Made by a program: the position numbers and the translations under genes | Origin: a bacterium | Lineage (GTDB): Bacteria; Patescibacteriota; Minisyncoccia; Phycocordibacterales; Phycocordibacteraceae | DNA length: 51,984 nt | Direction: 5' to 3' | NCBI GenBank assembly: GCA_021784815.1 | Contig: JAJYHK010000016.1 | Coordinates: 1-51,984, forward strand | Part shown: positions 38,965 to 49,000 of the stretch, piece after piece | How the letters are laid out: each line of letters starts with the position of its first letter | Numbering within the stretch: the first letter of the stretch is position 1 | The notes under the pieces: model-generated | What the model was told of the DNA's origin: nothing | Seen by the model: only the letters and a program-made list of their open reading frames with translations | Database searches by the model: none

Positions 38965-39543
38965 TTATCGCGCCTTTTCGACGCGTTCGGTGTACGTGCT
39001 GTCCTCGGTGTTGATCCGGATAATGTCGCCGGCATTAATGAAGAGAGGGACGTTCACGGTGGCACCGGTCGCGACTTTCACCGGCTTGTTGCCGCCGGTC
39101 GCGCTGTCGCCTTTCACGTTCGGAGGCGCTTCGATCACCTCTAAGTCGACCTTCACGGGGATGTTGATCGTGATCGGCGTAGCTTCGAAGGTCGTCACTT
39201 CCGTGGTGGCATTCGGCGCGAGCCACTGCACTTTGTCATGCACGGTCTCCTCGGGGAAGGAGAAGCGGTTCTTCGGATCCGCTTCCTCGCAGAACCAGCT
39301 TTCGCCGCGGTTGGTGTAGAGGTACTTCGCGCTCATCTTGCCAACATCGGCCTCGTTCGCGGTCTCATTTTGGTGGAAAGAGGTCTCGATGACCTTGCCG
39401 GAAATAAGGTTGCGCAGCTTGGTCTGGTTCACGGGCTTACGCATCTGCATGCGGAATACGTGGGACGAGAGTACCTCATAGGGCTCGCCGTTATAAATGA
39501 TCACGGTTTTAGGGACGATTTCGTTATACGAGAGGACGGCCAT
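38965..39543 (-). CDS. efp: Elongation factor P, divergent tip loop
   Basis: YNGEPYEVLSSHVFRMQMRKPVNQTKLRNLISGKVIETSFHQNE..., OB-fold region and C-terminal GDIIRINTEDSTYTERV. Confidence 0.93.
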   Translation of the reverse strand: MAVLSYNEIVPKTVIIYNGEPYEVLSSHVFRMQMRKPVNQTKLRNLISGKVIETSFHQNETANEADVGKMSAKYLYTNRGESWFCEEADPKNRFSFPEETVHDKVQWLAPNATTEVTTFEATPITINIPVKVDLEVIEAPPNVKGDSATGGNKPVKVATGATVNVPLFINAGDIIRINTEDSTYTERVEKAR

Positions 39544-39605
39544 AGCTTGAAACTAAAAGCGCTCGAGGGCGGTTATAAAAAGTGCCGCATGGGGCGGATG
39601 AGCGT

Positions 39606-40199
39606 ATGATACAAGGCGTGGTGGCTTTTTCAACTATCGAGGATGTTTCGGCCCTTTCGGACGCCGAACTGTTGGCGCGTTCGTGCAAGGAGCCGGAGCT
39701 CTTCGCGCGGCTCGTTCGCCGCTATGAGGCGCCCTTTTTACGCCGTGCGAAGGCCATTCTTTTCGATGGCGAAGAGGCAAAAGAGGTGGTTCAGGACGCC
39801 TTCACGAAACTCTACGTGTATGCCGATCGGTATAAGCCGCAGGAAGGAGTCTCTTTCTCGGCGTGGGCGTACACCGTGCTCAATCGTGTCGCCTATACCC
39901 GCTACCAGGCGCTCCGGCGCCGGAATGCCAAGCGAGCCCCGCTTGAGCCGGAGCACTACGAATCGCTGCCCGACGACCAGGCGAACTTCTTCGAGGGTCT
40001 CTCGATCCGCAACGAAGTGCTTGCCGGACTCGCGAAGCTTCCGGAAGCCGCCGCTCGCGTCCTTCGGTTGCAATTCTTCGAGGGGAAGACCCAGGAAGAG
40101 ATTGCTGAGCAAGAGGGTTTGTCCGTTTCTGCGGTGAAGACACGGGTGCACCGCGCAAAAAGACTTTTTAAGAAAACATACACTAAGCACCATGACTGA
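39606..40199 (+). CDS. RNA polymerase sigma factor, sigma-70/ECF family
   Basis: Region 2 EEAKEVVQDAFTKLYVYADRYKPQEGVSFSAWAYTVLNRVA; region 4 LPEAAARVLRLQFFEGKTQEEIAEQEGLSVSAVKTRVHRAKRLFKK. Confidence 0.93.
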   Translation: MIQGVVAFSTIEDVSALSDAELLARSCKEPELFARLVRRYEAPFLRRAKAILFDGEEAKEVVQDAFTKLYVYADRYKPQEGVSFSAWAYTVLNRVAYTRYQALRRRNAKRAPLEPEHYESLPDDQANFFEGLSIRNEVLAGLAKLPEAAARVLRLQFFEGKTQEEIAEQEGLSVSAVKTRVHRAKRLFKKTYTKHHD

Positions 40200-40518
40200 A
40201 TCGTCGGACATTGAGTATATCGTCATGCGACGGGTGCGCAGGGTGCGTGCGTTGCGTCCATTCTTGTCCGGGACGGCGTTTGCTGCGCTCGTGCTTACGC
40301 TTGCGCTTTGGGCGATTGGTAGGGAGGTGTGGGTTGCTCGCGTGTTTGAAAACGGACCCCATTCTTGGGTGGGACACACCGAATATCTTGCATACGCGTT
40401 CGAACATACGCGCGTCATCGTCCAGGCACTCACGCTTACCGTGCTCGCGGCAGGGCTCTACCTCGCGCGCGCTGCTGCGCGCCGGCTCGTGCACGGGCTT
40501 GAGGCGGCTATCGCGTAG
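40192..40518 (+). CDS. Two-TM membrane protein, candidate anti-sigma factor
   Basis: Overlaps sigma gene by 8 nt; TM segments FLSGTAFAALVLTLALWAIG and VIVQALTLTVLAAGLYLA. Confidence 0.7.
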   Translation: MTESSDIEYIVMRRVRRVRALRPFLSGTAFAALVLTLALWAIGREVWVARVFENGPHSWVGHTEYLAYAFEHTRVIVQALTLTVLAAGLYLARAAARRLVHGLEAAIA

Positions 40519-40876
40519 CGACGGCAGGCGAAACGCATGACCCTCGCGTGCACTGACGGCCATGCGTTTCGGGAGGCTCCCATGCCGTATACCGTACTAC
40601 TCCTCAGCCGGTTCAGGAACACTCGGATTGCCCCGAACGGCCGGGACTGGTTCGGCAAGCCCAAGCTCTTCTTCAATCATGCGGTAGGTGAGCGTCGGCT
40701 CTCGCGGGCCGCTCAATTGCCGAGAGCGGCATTCGAGTTCTGTACTGTCTCCACACATACGCATATGGTTGATTATTCCCCGACCGCTCGACCAACTGCG
40801 GCCGTTTACGGCCATAATGCCGCACGCGTAGTGAGGCGCCCATGAACAAGGAAGTCGTCAGTGGGGGCGCTGGAGG

Positions 40877-41923
40877 CTAGCTCTGCGCAAGCTTCTCGCT
40901 GATCTGCTTACTGAGCGCCTTGGCGACGTCTTTGTGCTCGCGGAGGAACGTGCGGGTCGCGTCATAGCCGACGGCAAGCTTCTCGTCTCCCATTTTGTAG
41001 GTCGCGCCGCTCTTGGTTATGAGGTCGTACTTCTCGCCGAGCGCGATTAACTCGCCCTCGTGGCTAATGCCTTCGTTGTACAGGAGGTCGAACTCGGTCG
41101 TCTTGAACGGGGCGGCGACCTTGTTCTTCACTACCTTCACACGCACGCGCCCGCCGACTACCTCCTCACCTTTCTTGATCTGCGCGATGCGGCGGATATC
41201 GAGCCGGACCGAGGTGTAGAACTTAAGCGCTTTGCCGCCCGGGGTCGTCTCCGGATTGCCGAACATGACGCCGATCTGCATGCGGATTTGGTTAATGAAT
41301 ATGACGATCGTCGAGCTCCGCGAGACGATGGCGGTGAGCTTGCGGAGCGCCTGGCTCATGAGCCGGGCCTGCTTGCCGACATGCTGCTGGCCCATTTCGC
41401 CCTCGATCTCGTCTTTGGGGGTGAGTGCCGCGACCGAGTCGACCACGATGACGTCCATGTTGCCGCTCCGCACGAGACTCTCAACAATATCGAGTGCCTG
41501 TTCGCCGGTGTCCGGCTGGGAAATGAGGAGTTCCGAGAGCTTCACGCCGATGCGCCGCGCGTACTCCGGATCGAGCGCGTGCTCGGCATCGACGAACGCG
41601 GTAATGCCGCCTTTCGCCTGCGCCTGCGCGATGACGTGGAGCGCAAGCGTCGTCTTGCCGCTCGACTCGGGGCCGAAGATCTCAATGATGCGTCCACGGG
41701 GGAGACCGCCCACGCCGAGCGCACTGTCGAGGCCCATCGAGCCGGTCGGGATCGAGGGGATTTTCTCAGTCTTGCCTTCTCCGAAAGTGGTGATGGCTTC
41801 GTCGCCGAATTTGGTGCGGATTTCCTTGAGCGCGAGCTCAATCGACTTCTGACGGCTGTCGCGATCGGTGGCGGCTTCGCCGATTTCTTTCAACGGTTTT
41901 GCGATTTTCTTTTTTACGGGCAT
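40877..41923 (-). CDS. recA: Recombinase RecA
   Basis: [70 protein letters not shown]. Confidence 0.98.
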   Translation of the reverse strand: MPVKKKIAKPLKEIGEAATDRDSRQKSIELALKEIRTKFGDEAITTFGEGKTEKIPSIPTGSMGLDSALGVGGLPRGRIIEIFGPESSGKTTLALHVIAQAQAKGGITAFVDAEHALDPEYARRIGVKLSELLISQPDTGEQALDIVESLVRSGNMDVIVVDSVAALTPKDEIEGEMGQQHVGKQARLMSQALRKLTAIVSRSSTIVIFINQIRMQIGVMFGNPETTPGGKALKFYTSVRLDIRRIAQIKKGEEVVGGRVRVKVVKNKVAAPFKTTEFDLLYNEGISHEGELIALGEKYDLITKSGATYKMGDEKLAVGYDATRTFLREHKDVAKALSKQISEKLAQS

Positions 41924-41933
41924 ACGAGAGTGG

Positions 41934-42263
41934 TTAGTTAGTTTGCGGCACAAAGATCTGTCGGGTCTCGGTAACGGTCCTGCCGAACCGATCCGTGGCG
42001 GTGAAGGTCAGTATAGAGCTCCCTTGAGGGAGGGCGATGGTCTCTGAAAAGGACCCGTTCGTATCGGGAATGACCGGCGCACCGTCGATCGTGAGCGCGG
42101 TTGTGTTTGCGGCCTTGCCGGAGATGGTGAGGACGCCGGTTGCGATCGCGGTGTCATTCGTGGGGAAGGTGATGACGAGTTTTGGGCCGCGCAGGAGCGG
42201 CCAGCCTTCGATGAGGCTGTAGCCGAGGACGATGGCGAGCACGATGCCGAGGGCAGCGCGCAT
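41934..42263 (-). CDS. Membrane-anchored protein with Ig-like domain
   Basis: [75 protein letters not shown]. Confidence 0.75.
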   Translation of the reverse strand: MRAALGIVLAIVLGYSLIEGWPLLRGPKLVITFPTNDTAIATGVLTISGKAANTTALTIDGAPVIPDTNGSFSETIALPQGSSILTFTATDRFGRTVTETRQIFVPQTN

Positions 42264-42264
42264 A

Positions 42265-44481
42265 TCAAAAAGCGTCCTCCGGCGGTTCGTTGTCCGCAGG
42301 AACGGCCGCGTCGCCGCGCGAGAGCACCTCGCGGGGCTTCGAGCCATCGGCGGGGCCGATGATGCTCTTAGCCTCGAGTACGTCCATGAGGCGGGCGGCG
42401 CGGCTGTAGCCGATCTTGAGTTTGCGCTGGAGGTAGGAGGTCGAAGCGCGGCCGGCCTCTTCGACCGTCGCTCGCGCGTCCTCGTAGAGGTCGTCGTCGA
42501 CATCATCGTCATCGAGGTCTCCACTCACGAGCCCGATGACGTCGTTAGGTTCCACGTTCGTGCCGCCACCGAGATCGATGCTCAAGAGGTCTCCGGCGTT
42601 GTGGTTCTTTATGTAGCTCGCGAGTTTCTTTACTTCGGTCTCCGAGATGAACGCGGTCTGGAGGCGCACCGGTTTTTGCATATCGCTGCTGAGGTAGAGC
42701 ATGTCGCCGGCCCCAAGGAGGGTCTCAGCCCCGGAGCTGTCGAGGATGGTGCGCGAGTCGATCTGGCTCGCCACCTGGAGCGCCATGCGGGTCGGCACGT
42801 TTGCCTTTATAAGGCCCGTGATGACGTTTACGCTCGGGCGCTGGGTCGAGAGGAGGAGGTGGATGCCGACCGCGCGGCTCATTTGGGCGAGGCGCACGAC
42901 TGAGGCTTCGAGTTCGCGCGGGTAGGTCTGCATGATATCCGCGAGCTCGTCGATAACGATGACGATATATGGCATTGCTTCGGGCAGGTCATCGCCGCCT
43001 TTTTTCTTAGCCGGTTCATAGACGCTTGCGTGGTAGCTCGCGATGTCGCGTACCTGCTCCGTCTCGAGAATGTTGTAGCGGCGCTCCATTTCCTTTGCTG
43101 CCCACTTGAGCGAGAGGATTGCTTTCTTAGGGTCGGTAATGACCGGCGTGAGGAGGTGGGGGATGCCGTTGTAGAGCGTGAGCTCGACGCGCTTCGGGTC
43201 GATCATGATAAAGCGCAACTGGTTGGGATCGTTGCGGTAGAGAAGCGAAGCGACGATCGCGTGGATCGCGACTGATTTACCCGAGCCGGTCGCGCCCGCG
43301 ACGAGGCCGTGCGGCATCTTGGCAATATTCACGTAATGCGGCATGCCGGTGATATCGCGGCCGATAGCGGCAAGGAGCGGCTTGGTGCTGCTCGTCCATT
43401 CGGGGGCGGCAAGGAGTCCGCCGAGACCCACCATCGCTTTGACCGAGTTCGGCACCTCGATACCGACAAGCGACTTACCCGGGATCGGCGCTTCGATGCG
43501 TACCGGGTGCGCGGCGAGCGCGAGCTCAAGGTTGCTCGCGAGCGAGACGATCTTGGAGAGGCGGACGCCCTCGGCGGGCTTTACCGCGTAGCGCGTGACG
43601 GTCGGGCCGACGGAGACCTCGTCCATCTCGACACTGATGCCGAAGTTCTGGAAGGTGCGCTTGATGATGTTTGCGTTCGCGCGTATGTCGCCGGTGCCCG
43701 GCTTGCCTTTGTCCGTCCCGAGAATCGAGAGCGGCGGCGCCTCGTACTCTGCGCTGAAGTTCGTGATGCCCTGCGAGCGTTCGACCCCCTCGCTACGATT
43801 AAAAACGGTGACGACCGGTTCACACTCAGGCGTCGCCGTCACGAGTGCGTGTGCCGGCTCGTCTTCGTCAGGTGTTTCGTCCGGCTCTGTGTGCGGTGCT
43901 ATGCTGGTGTGCACGGCGAAGTCTCTATCTTCCTGCTCGTTTGCATCCCCGTAATCGCGGCGCGCCCGGAGCTGTTCTCGGAATCGGCGCGCCCGCTCGC
44001 TCAGGAATACGCCAACCGCCTCTATGTCGCTCACGATAGCAAGGCCGATCGCTATGATCGCGACGAGCAATACGAGCGCGCCCCAGAAGCCAAAGAAACC
44101 CTCGAGCGCGCTGCCGGCCCAAGTGCCCGCCTCGCCGCCGAAACGCGTACCGGGAAAGATGCCGGCGAAGGAGAGTACCGCGGCGGCAATAAGGATGATG
44201 CCCGAGGTGGCGAGCGGTTCAAAGAGCGTCAGGCGCAGTCCCGCGTAGACTCCGACCGCAATGAGCGCGAGCGGCAGTGCAAAGGCGCCGACGCCGACGA
44301 CCGCATAGCTCGCCTGGTAGGCGGCCGTGCCGACCGGACCAGCCGCACCAAAAATGGCGAGGAGGAAGAGGACGCCCGCTGCAAGGAGCACTACCGCAGA
44401 GGCGTAGCGGATGAGCGCGTCATAGCTCCGCACTTCTCGCTCCTTACGCGCTTTTGCGTTTTTCCCGTTCTTGCGACTCAT
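42265..44481 (-). CDS. ftsK: DNA translocase FtsK/SpoIIIE
   Basis: N-terminal TMs; HGLVAGATGSGKSVAIHAIVASLLYRN, IVIVIDELADIM, RPSVNVITGLIKANVPTRMALQVASQIDSRTILDSSGAETLLGAGDML, C-terminal gamma domain. Confidence 0.97.
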   Translation of the reverse strand: MSRKNGKNAKARKEREVRSYDALIRYASAVVLLAAGVLFLLAIFGAAGPVGTAAYQASYAVVGVGAFALPLALIAVGVYAGLRLTLFEPLATSGIILIAAAVLSFAGIFPGTRFGGEAGTWAGSALEGFFGFWGALVLLVAIIAIGLAIVSDIEAVGVFLSERARRFREQLRARRDYGDANEQEDRDFAVHTSIAPHTEPDETPDEDEPAHALVTATPECEPVVTVFNRSEGVERSQGITNFSAEYEAPPLSILGTDKGKPGTGDIRANANIIKRTFQNFGISVEMDEVSVGPTVTRYAVKPAEGVRLSKIVSLASNLELALAAHPVRIEAPIPGKSLVGIEVPNSVKAMVGLGGLLAAPEWTSSTKPLLAAIGRDITGMPHYVNIAKMPHGLVAGATGSGKSVAIHAIVASLLYRNDPNQLRFIMIDPKRVELTLYNGIPHLLTPVITDPKKAILSLKWAAKEMERRYNILETEQVRDIASYHASVYEPAKKKGGDDLPEAMPYIVIVIDELADIMQTYPRELEASVVRLAQMSRAVGIHLLLSTQRPSVNVITGLIKANVPTRMALQVASQIDSRTILDSSGAETLLGAGDMLYLSSDMQKPVRLQTAFISETEVKKLASYIKNHNAGDLLSIDLGGGTNVEPNDVIGLVSGDLDDDDVDDDLYEDARATVEEAGRASTSYLQRKLKIGYSRAARLMDVLEAKSIIGPADGSKPREVLSRGDAAVPADNEPPEDAF

Positions 44482-44563
44482 GACGGATTCATTGTATCAC
44501 CGAGTGATTTACTCTGTTTTTTCAATGCTTGCGGACATGGCGCGACCCCGTATACTGTCCGAT

Positions 44564-45403
44564 ATGGCTATGAGACAAGATCGGTCGGCAAACAAAAATA
44601 CGTCCGATACACGAATGTCTGAGACACGAACGCGAGAAGGAAATGGTAGTGATTTTGTCCTAGAAAAAAACATATTTTCAAATATTTTTGAAAAGGACAT
44701 ACGGCGTATATTCATATACAAGAAGGCGGAGCGCCTTGCGAAAGCCATTCATATGGTCTCGCCTGCTTTTGCCGACTCCGCTTCGTTGCGCAACCGCATT
44801 GACGCGATCGCGGTGGGTCTCATTGATGCGGCGGTCCGCTCGAGCGCGGCCGCGCGTACGGCGCTGTCGCGCGAGCTCTTGGCACTTTCGAGCGTGTTGT
44901 CGATCGCGCAGGCGAGCGGACTGCTCTCCATAATGAACGCCGACCTCATTGCCCGGGAGGCGCAGACGCTGCTCCAGGAAGTCGCCGCTTACGAAGAGCC
45001 GCGGCTTTTTTTGGATGAGGCGCCGACGATCGCGAGCATCGCGAAGAACGCGCCGCACGATGCATCGCGGCATGCGCCCCAGCGCGTGCATGGCGAACCC
45101 CGCGCCGCGCTACAGGGGCGTGCCTCTGGAGCGGCAGGTGCCGCCACCGTCCCTCCGGTGGGCGTGCCGCGCCCGGTGCCCGGCAGTGCTGATAAAGGAC
45201 ATTTCGAAGCGCATATTAAGGACAGACGTGATGCGGTGCTTGCGGTCATCCGAGAAAAGGGGGAGGCGAGTATAAAAGACATTTCGACACGATTCAGAGA
45301 CATATCAGAGAAGACGATTCAGCGAGAGCTTGTGGCGCTCGTGCAGTCGGGGGTTCTTGGTAAGCGCGGCGAGCGTCGCTGGAGCGTGTACTACGTGGCC
45401 TAG
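44564..45403 (+). CDS. Hypothetical protein with C-terminal winged-HTH (DeoR-like)
   Basis: RRDAVLAVIREKGEASIKDISTRFRDISEKTIQRELVALVQSGVLGKRGERRWSVYYV; start codon uncertain. Confidence 0.7.
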   Translation: MAMRQDRSANKNTSDTRMSETRTREGNGSDFVLEKNIFSNIFEKDIRRIFIYKKAERLAKAIHMVSPAFADSASLRNRIDAIAVGLIDAAVRSSAAARTALSRELLALSSVLSIAQASGLLSIMNADLIAREAQTLLQEVAAYEEPRLFLDEAPTIASIAKNAPHDASRHAPQRVHGEPRAALQGRASGAAGAATVPPVGVPRPVPGSADKGHFEAHIKDRRDAVLAVIREKGEASIKDISTRFRDISEKTIQRELVALVQSGVLGKRGERRWSVYYVA

Positions 45404-45809
45404 AGGTTTAAAAGGACAAAGACAAACCCGTTTCGGTTCATCGTAAAAGACACTGTCGACGCTCGTCTTTTGCTCGAAAATGAGCGTCCCGCTCGCTTAG
45501 CCGCAGCCGCTAGGCGCAGGCCGTTTTAGGCGGCGCGACGATTCAGCGGCGCCTTGTGCTGAAGGCGAGGCGCTCTCGTCGTTAGCGGGTAAGTTTTGAC
45601 GAGGCCGCCCGTCTCTGCTAATGTGCCGCGTGTGATAGCGACTGGGGTATAGGGGCGACTACGCGGCCGGTAACGGTCTCTTTTTCGTACCAAAACCTAG
45701 TTGTTATCCACATGGAGGCCAGGGAAGGGGAAGTTCACGCAAGCTATACTTTACCCAGTCCTTACGGGGACTTCCGATTCTCGGAGGGGCACTTTGATAA
45801 CTGAATAGC

Positions 45810-45935
45810 GCCGAGCACCACTTTTACGGCGCGACGCGGGAGTAGGACGCCGGTCGTCATGCTTTCGTTAATGAAGAGCCATTTTCACGAGAGGTGAAAG
45901 TGGCGTTAGGTCGTGCGGTGAAAGTGGTGCTCGGC
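45810..45935 (+). other. Structured leader element (15-bp closing stem around an inner 11-bp stem)
   Basis: gccgagcaccacttt (45810-45824) / aaagtggtgctcggc (45921-45935); inner gccattttcac-gagag-gtgaaagtggc (45878-45904). Confidence 0.6.
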
Positions 45936-46069
45936 ACCAACCTTGCCAGCTAGCCCATTCCGCGCTGGTCGATACCGCGCGGGGTGGGATAGTGTGAACC
46001 TGAAACGGTGCGATGTGCGAATACGAAATTCGGATTATCACGGGCTCTTAAAAATACTTATTAATTGGT

Positions 46070-49000
46070 ATGCAAACGGTAACTAACAAAGCGGTCGCTA
46101 AGATCGCTGCGGTGGCGACCGGTCTTGCGATGGTCGCGTCTATCGGCTTCGCTCCTATGGCGAACGCCGCGACGCTCACCAGCTCGCAGATCCAGTCGAT
46201 CCTCTCGATGCTCTCCGCCTTCGGCGCGAACAGCTCGACGATCGCCAACGTCCAGGCTGCTCTCACAGGCCAGCCGACGACGGGCGGCACCACCACGGGC
46301 GGCTCTACTTCGGGCACGACGTCCGCATCCTGCACCTTCACGCGCAGTCTCACAACTGGCGACTCGGGCGCGGATGTGACCTGCCTCCAGAAGGCGCTCA
46401 TTGCTAACGGCTACGCTATCCCGGCCATCACGGCAGGTACGGCGAGCTACGGCTACTTCGGTGGCCAGACCAAGAAGGCGGTGATCGCCTGGCAGAAGGC
46501 GGCTGGCGTCTCTCCGGCGTTCGGCTACTTCGGTCCCATCTCGCGCGCGCACTGGAACCTCGGCGGTGGCTCGACCACCGGCACGGGAACCGGTACGGGC
46601 ACGGGTAGCGGCACAGGCACGACGACGGGTGCTGGCCTCTCGGTCTCGCTCTCAGCGACCAGCCCGAGCAACTCGGTTCTCGTCGCTGGTCAGGCTATTG
46701 GTGATCTCGCGGACTTCACGTTCACGAACTCCAGCGCCTCGCCGGTCAGCGTGACGGGCCTCACGTTTAACCGCATCGGTGTCAGCAATGACTCCACGAT
46801 GACGAACGTGTACCTCTACAACAACGGTACGCGCATTGCCGACTCGGCGGGCGTGAGCAACGGCCAGTTCTCCTGGAACAACACCTCGGGCCTCTTCACG
46901 GTTCCGGCAAACGGCTCCTACACGGTGTCGGTTCGCTCGGATATCTCGTCGGCAACGGGTACTGCTGGCCAGCAGATTGGCGTGAGCCTCGTCTCCGTCG
47001 CGACCAGCGGCACGCTTGCTTCGAATGTGAGCTTCCCGATTATGGGCGGCTACCAGACGATTTCGTCGGCTACGCTCGCTACGGTCAGCTATGGTGGCAA
47101 CACCACGCCTGGCGCAACGACGATCAGCCCACAGAATGACTACCCGGTTTGGCAGAACACGATCTCGGTTTCCACCAACCCGGTGAAGCTGACCTCGATC
47201 ATGTTCACCAACCTGGGCTCGATTGACGGGCAGTACCTCACCAATCTTCGCCTCTATGTGGACGGCGTACAGGTTGGCTCGGCGGTGCCGTCGATGTCGA
47301 ACAGCCGCACGGTCACCTTCGACCTTTCGGCGAATCCGGTGCTGCTGTCGACGCAGAGCCATGTCGTGAAGGTTCTCGCTAACATCACGGGCGGCGCGGA
47401 TCGTACAGTGCAGTTTTCGGTGCAGCGCGCGTCTGACGCAATGTTCGTGGACAGCCAGCTCAACCAGCCGGTTACGCCTGAATACAACGGCGGAACCTTC
47501 AAGATGGTCAGCTCTGGTGTTATCACGATGAACTCGGTTTCGGGTACGAGCGGTGTGTCGGTTTCTATCGACCCAGCTTCACCGAACCAGAACATCGCGG
47601 TCGGTGCTACGAACGTAGACATGGCGAACTTCGACATGCTCGCCTCGGGCGAGAATGTGAAGGTCAGCGACCTCTACGTTTACGCATCTACAACGGCTAG
47701 CGGCGGTCTTCAGAACGGCAAGATCATGGTCAATGGTGTCCAGGTAGGCTCTACCAAGAACATTGGTAGCAGCGTATCGGGCGACACTGACTTCTCGCTC
47801 GGTTCCTCACTCATCCTTCCGGCTGGGCAGACCACGGTTGTAAGTGTCTACGCGGATGCAAAGGATACGAGCGGTGGCAATCTTGCCAACAACTCGACCG
47901 TTCGCATTTGGTTGGCTGCGGGCAGCAGCAATGCCCAGGGTCAGTCGTCGCTTAATACGACGAATGTCCCGGGTTCTGCTACAAGCGGCAATCTGCTCAC
48001 GGTAACCAACTCATCGCTCCTGGCGACGAAGTACACCGGTTACGGTAATCAGTCAGTTGTTCCGGGTGCGCAGAATGCGAAGATTGGTTCCTTCACGCTC
48101 TCGGCAGGTTCTACGGAAGGGGTGACGGTCAACACGATCGGCATCACTATCCCGAATCATTCGGGAGACCTCACGAACCTTACGCTCAAGAACGACGCGA
48201 CGGGTGCGTTGCTTGGCACCGTCATCACGACGCCGTCCTCGAGCAACTCGTTTGCGGTGAACCTCGACATCCCGGCTTCGCAATCGGTGACAGTTGATGT
48301 CTATGCAAACGTACTCTCGAATGCCACTAACGGTGACCAGATCACGGCAGAAGTCGATACGACGACGACGGGTTCTGGAGACGTAACCGGCACTCAGGCT
48401 ACGATTGGGTCGGCAGTTTCGCTCCAGACCATGACGGTCGGTGCGGGTAGCCTTACGGTTACCACGGGCGCGAATAATCCAGTGAGCACGAACTATGTCG
48501 CTGGGTCGACGATGGATCCGGTCGGCGAGTTCAACTTCGCGGCCCAGAACTCGTCGTACACGGTGCAGAACCTCGCGGTCCTCGTCCCGAACAATGCGGC
48601 GACGTCGGTCACGAGCGTGACGCTCCAGTACACGGATGTGAATGGCGCAACGCAGACGGTCTCGCAGCCGCTCCAGGTTGTTGCGGGCGACAAGTACGCA
48701 ACAGCAACCTTCTCGGGTCTCACGATGTACGTCCCGGCCAACGACTCGTCTAACGTAGACGTCTTCGTCGGTATCCCGACGATCGCTTCGGGGGCAACCT
48801 CGGGTACGCCGATTAGTGTGACGCTTGACAGTGGTGTGTCTGACACGTACTTCCGTGCAGTCAACAGCGCTGGTAACCAGCTCACCTCGATTAGCGGCAA
48901 CGTTGCGGCTGGCAGTTCGTTCTACGTCCGCAAGTCCATCCCAACCTTCGCGGTCGTACCGACGAACCTCACGGTTCCGGCTTCCGGCTCTCCGCTCTAC

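Noticed and set aside
40537-40845. 102-aa plus-strand ORF and antisense 72-aa ORF downstream of the sigma operon
   Set aside because: No domain, no clear SD and competing overlapping frames; not enough support for a gene call.
45404-46069. RNase P RNA, tmRNA or SRP RNA in the long gap
   Set aside because: Hallmark strings (GAGGAAAGTCC, tmRNA GGGGCTG...GGTTCGA ends, SRP GGAAGGAAGCAGC) were not found; kept only as an unidentified structured region.
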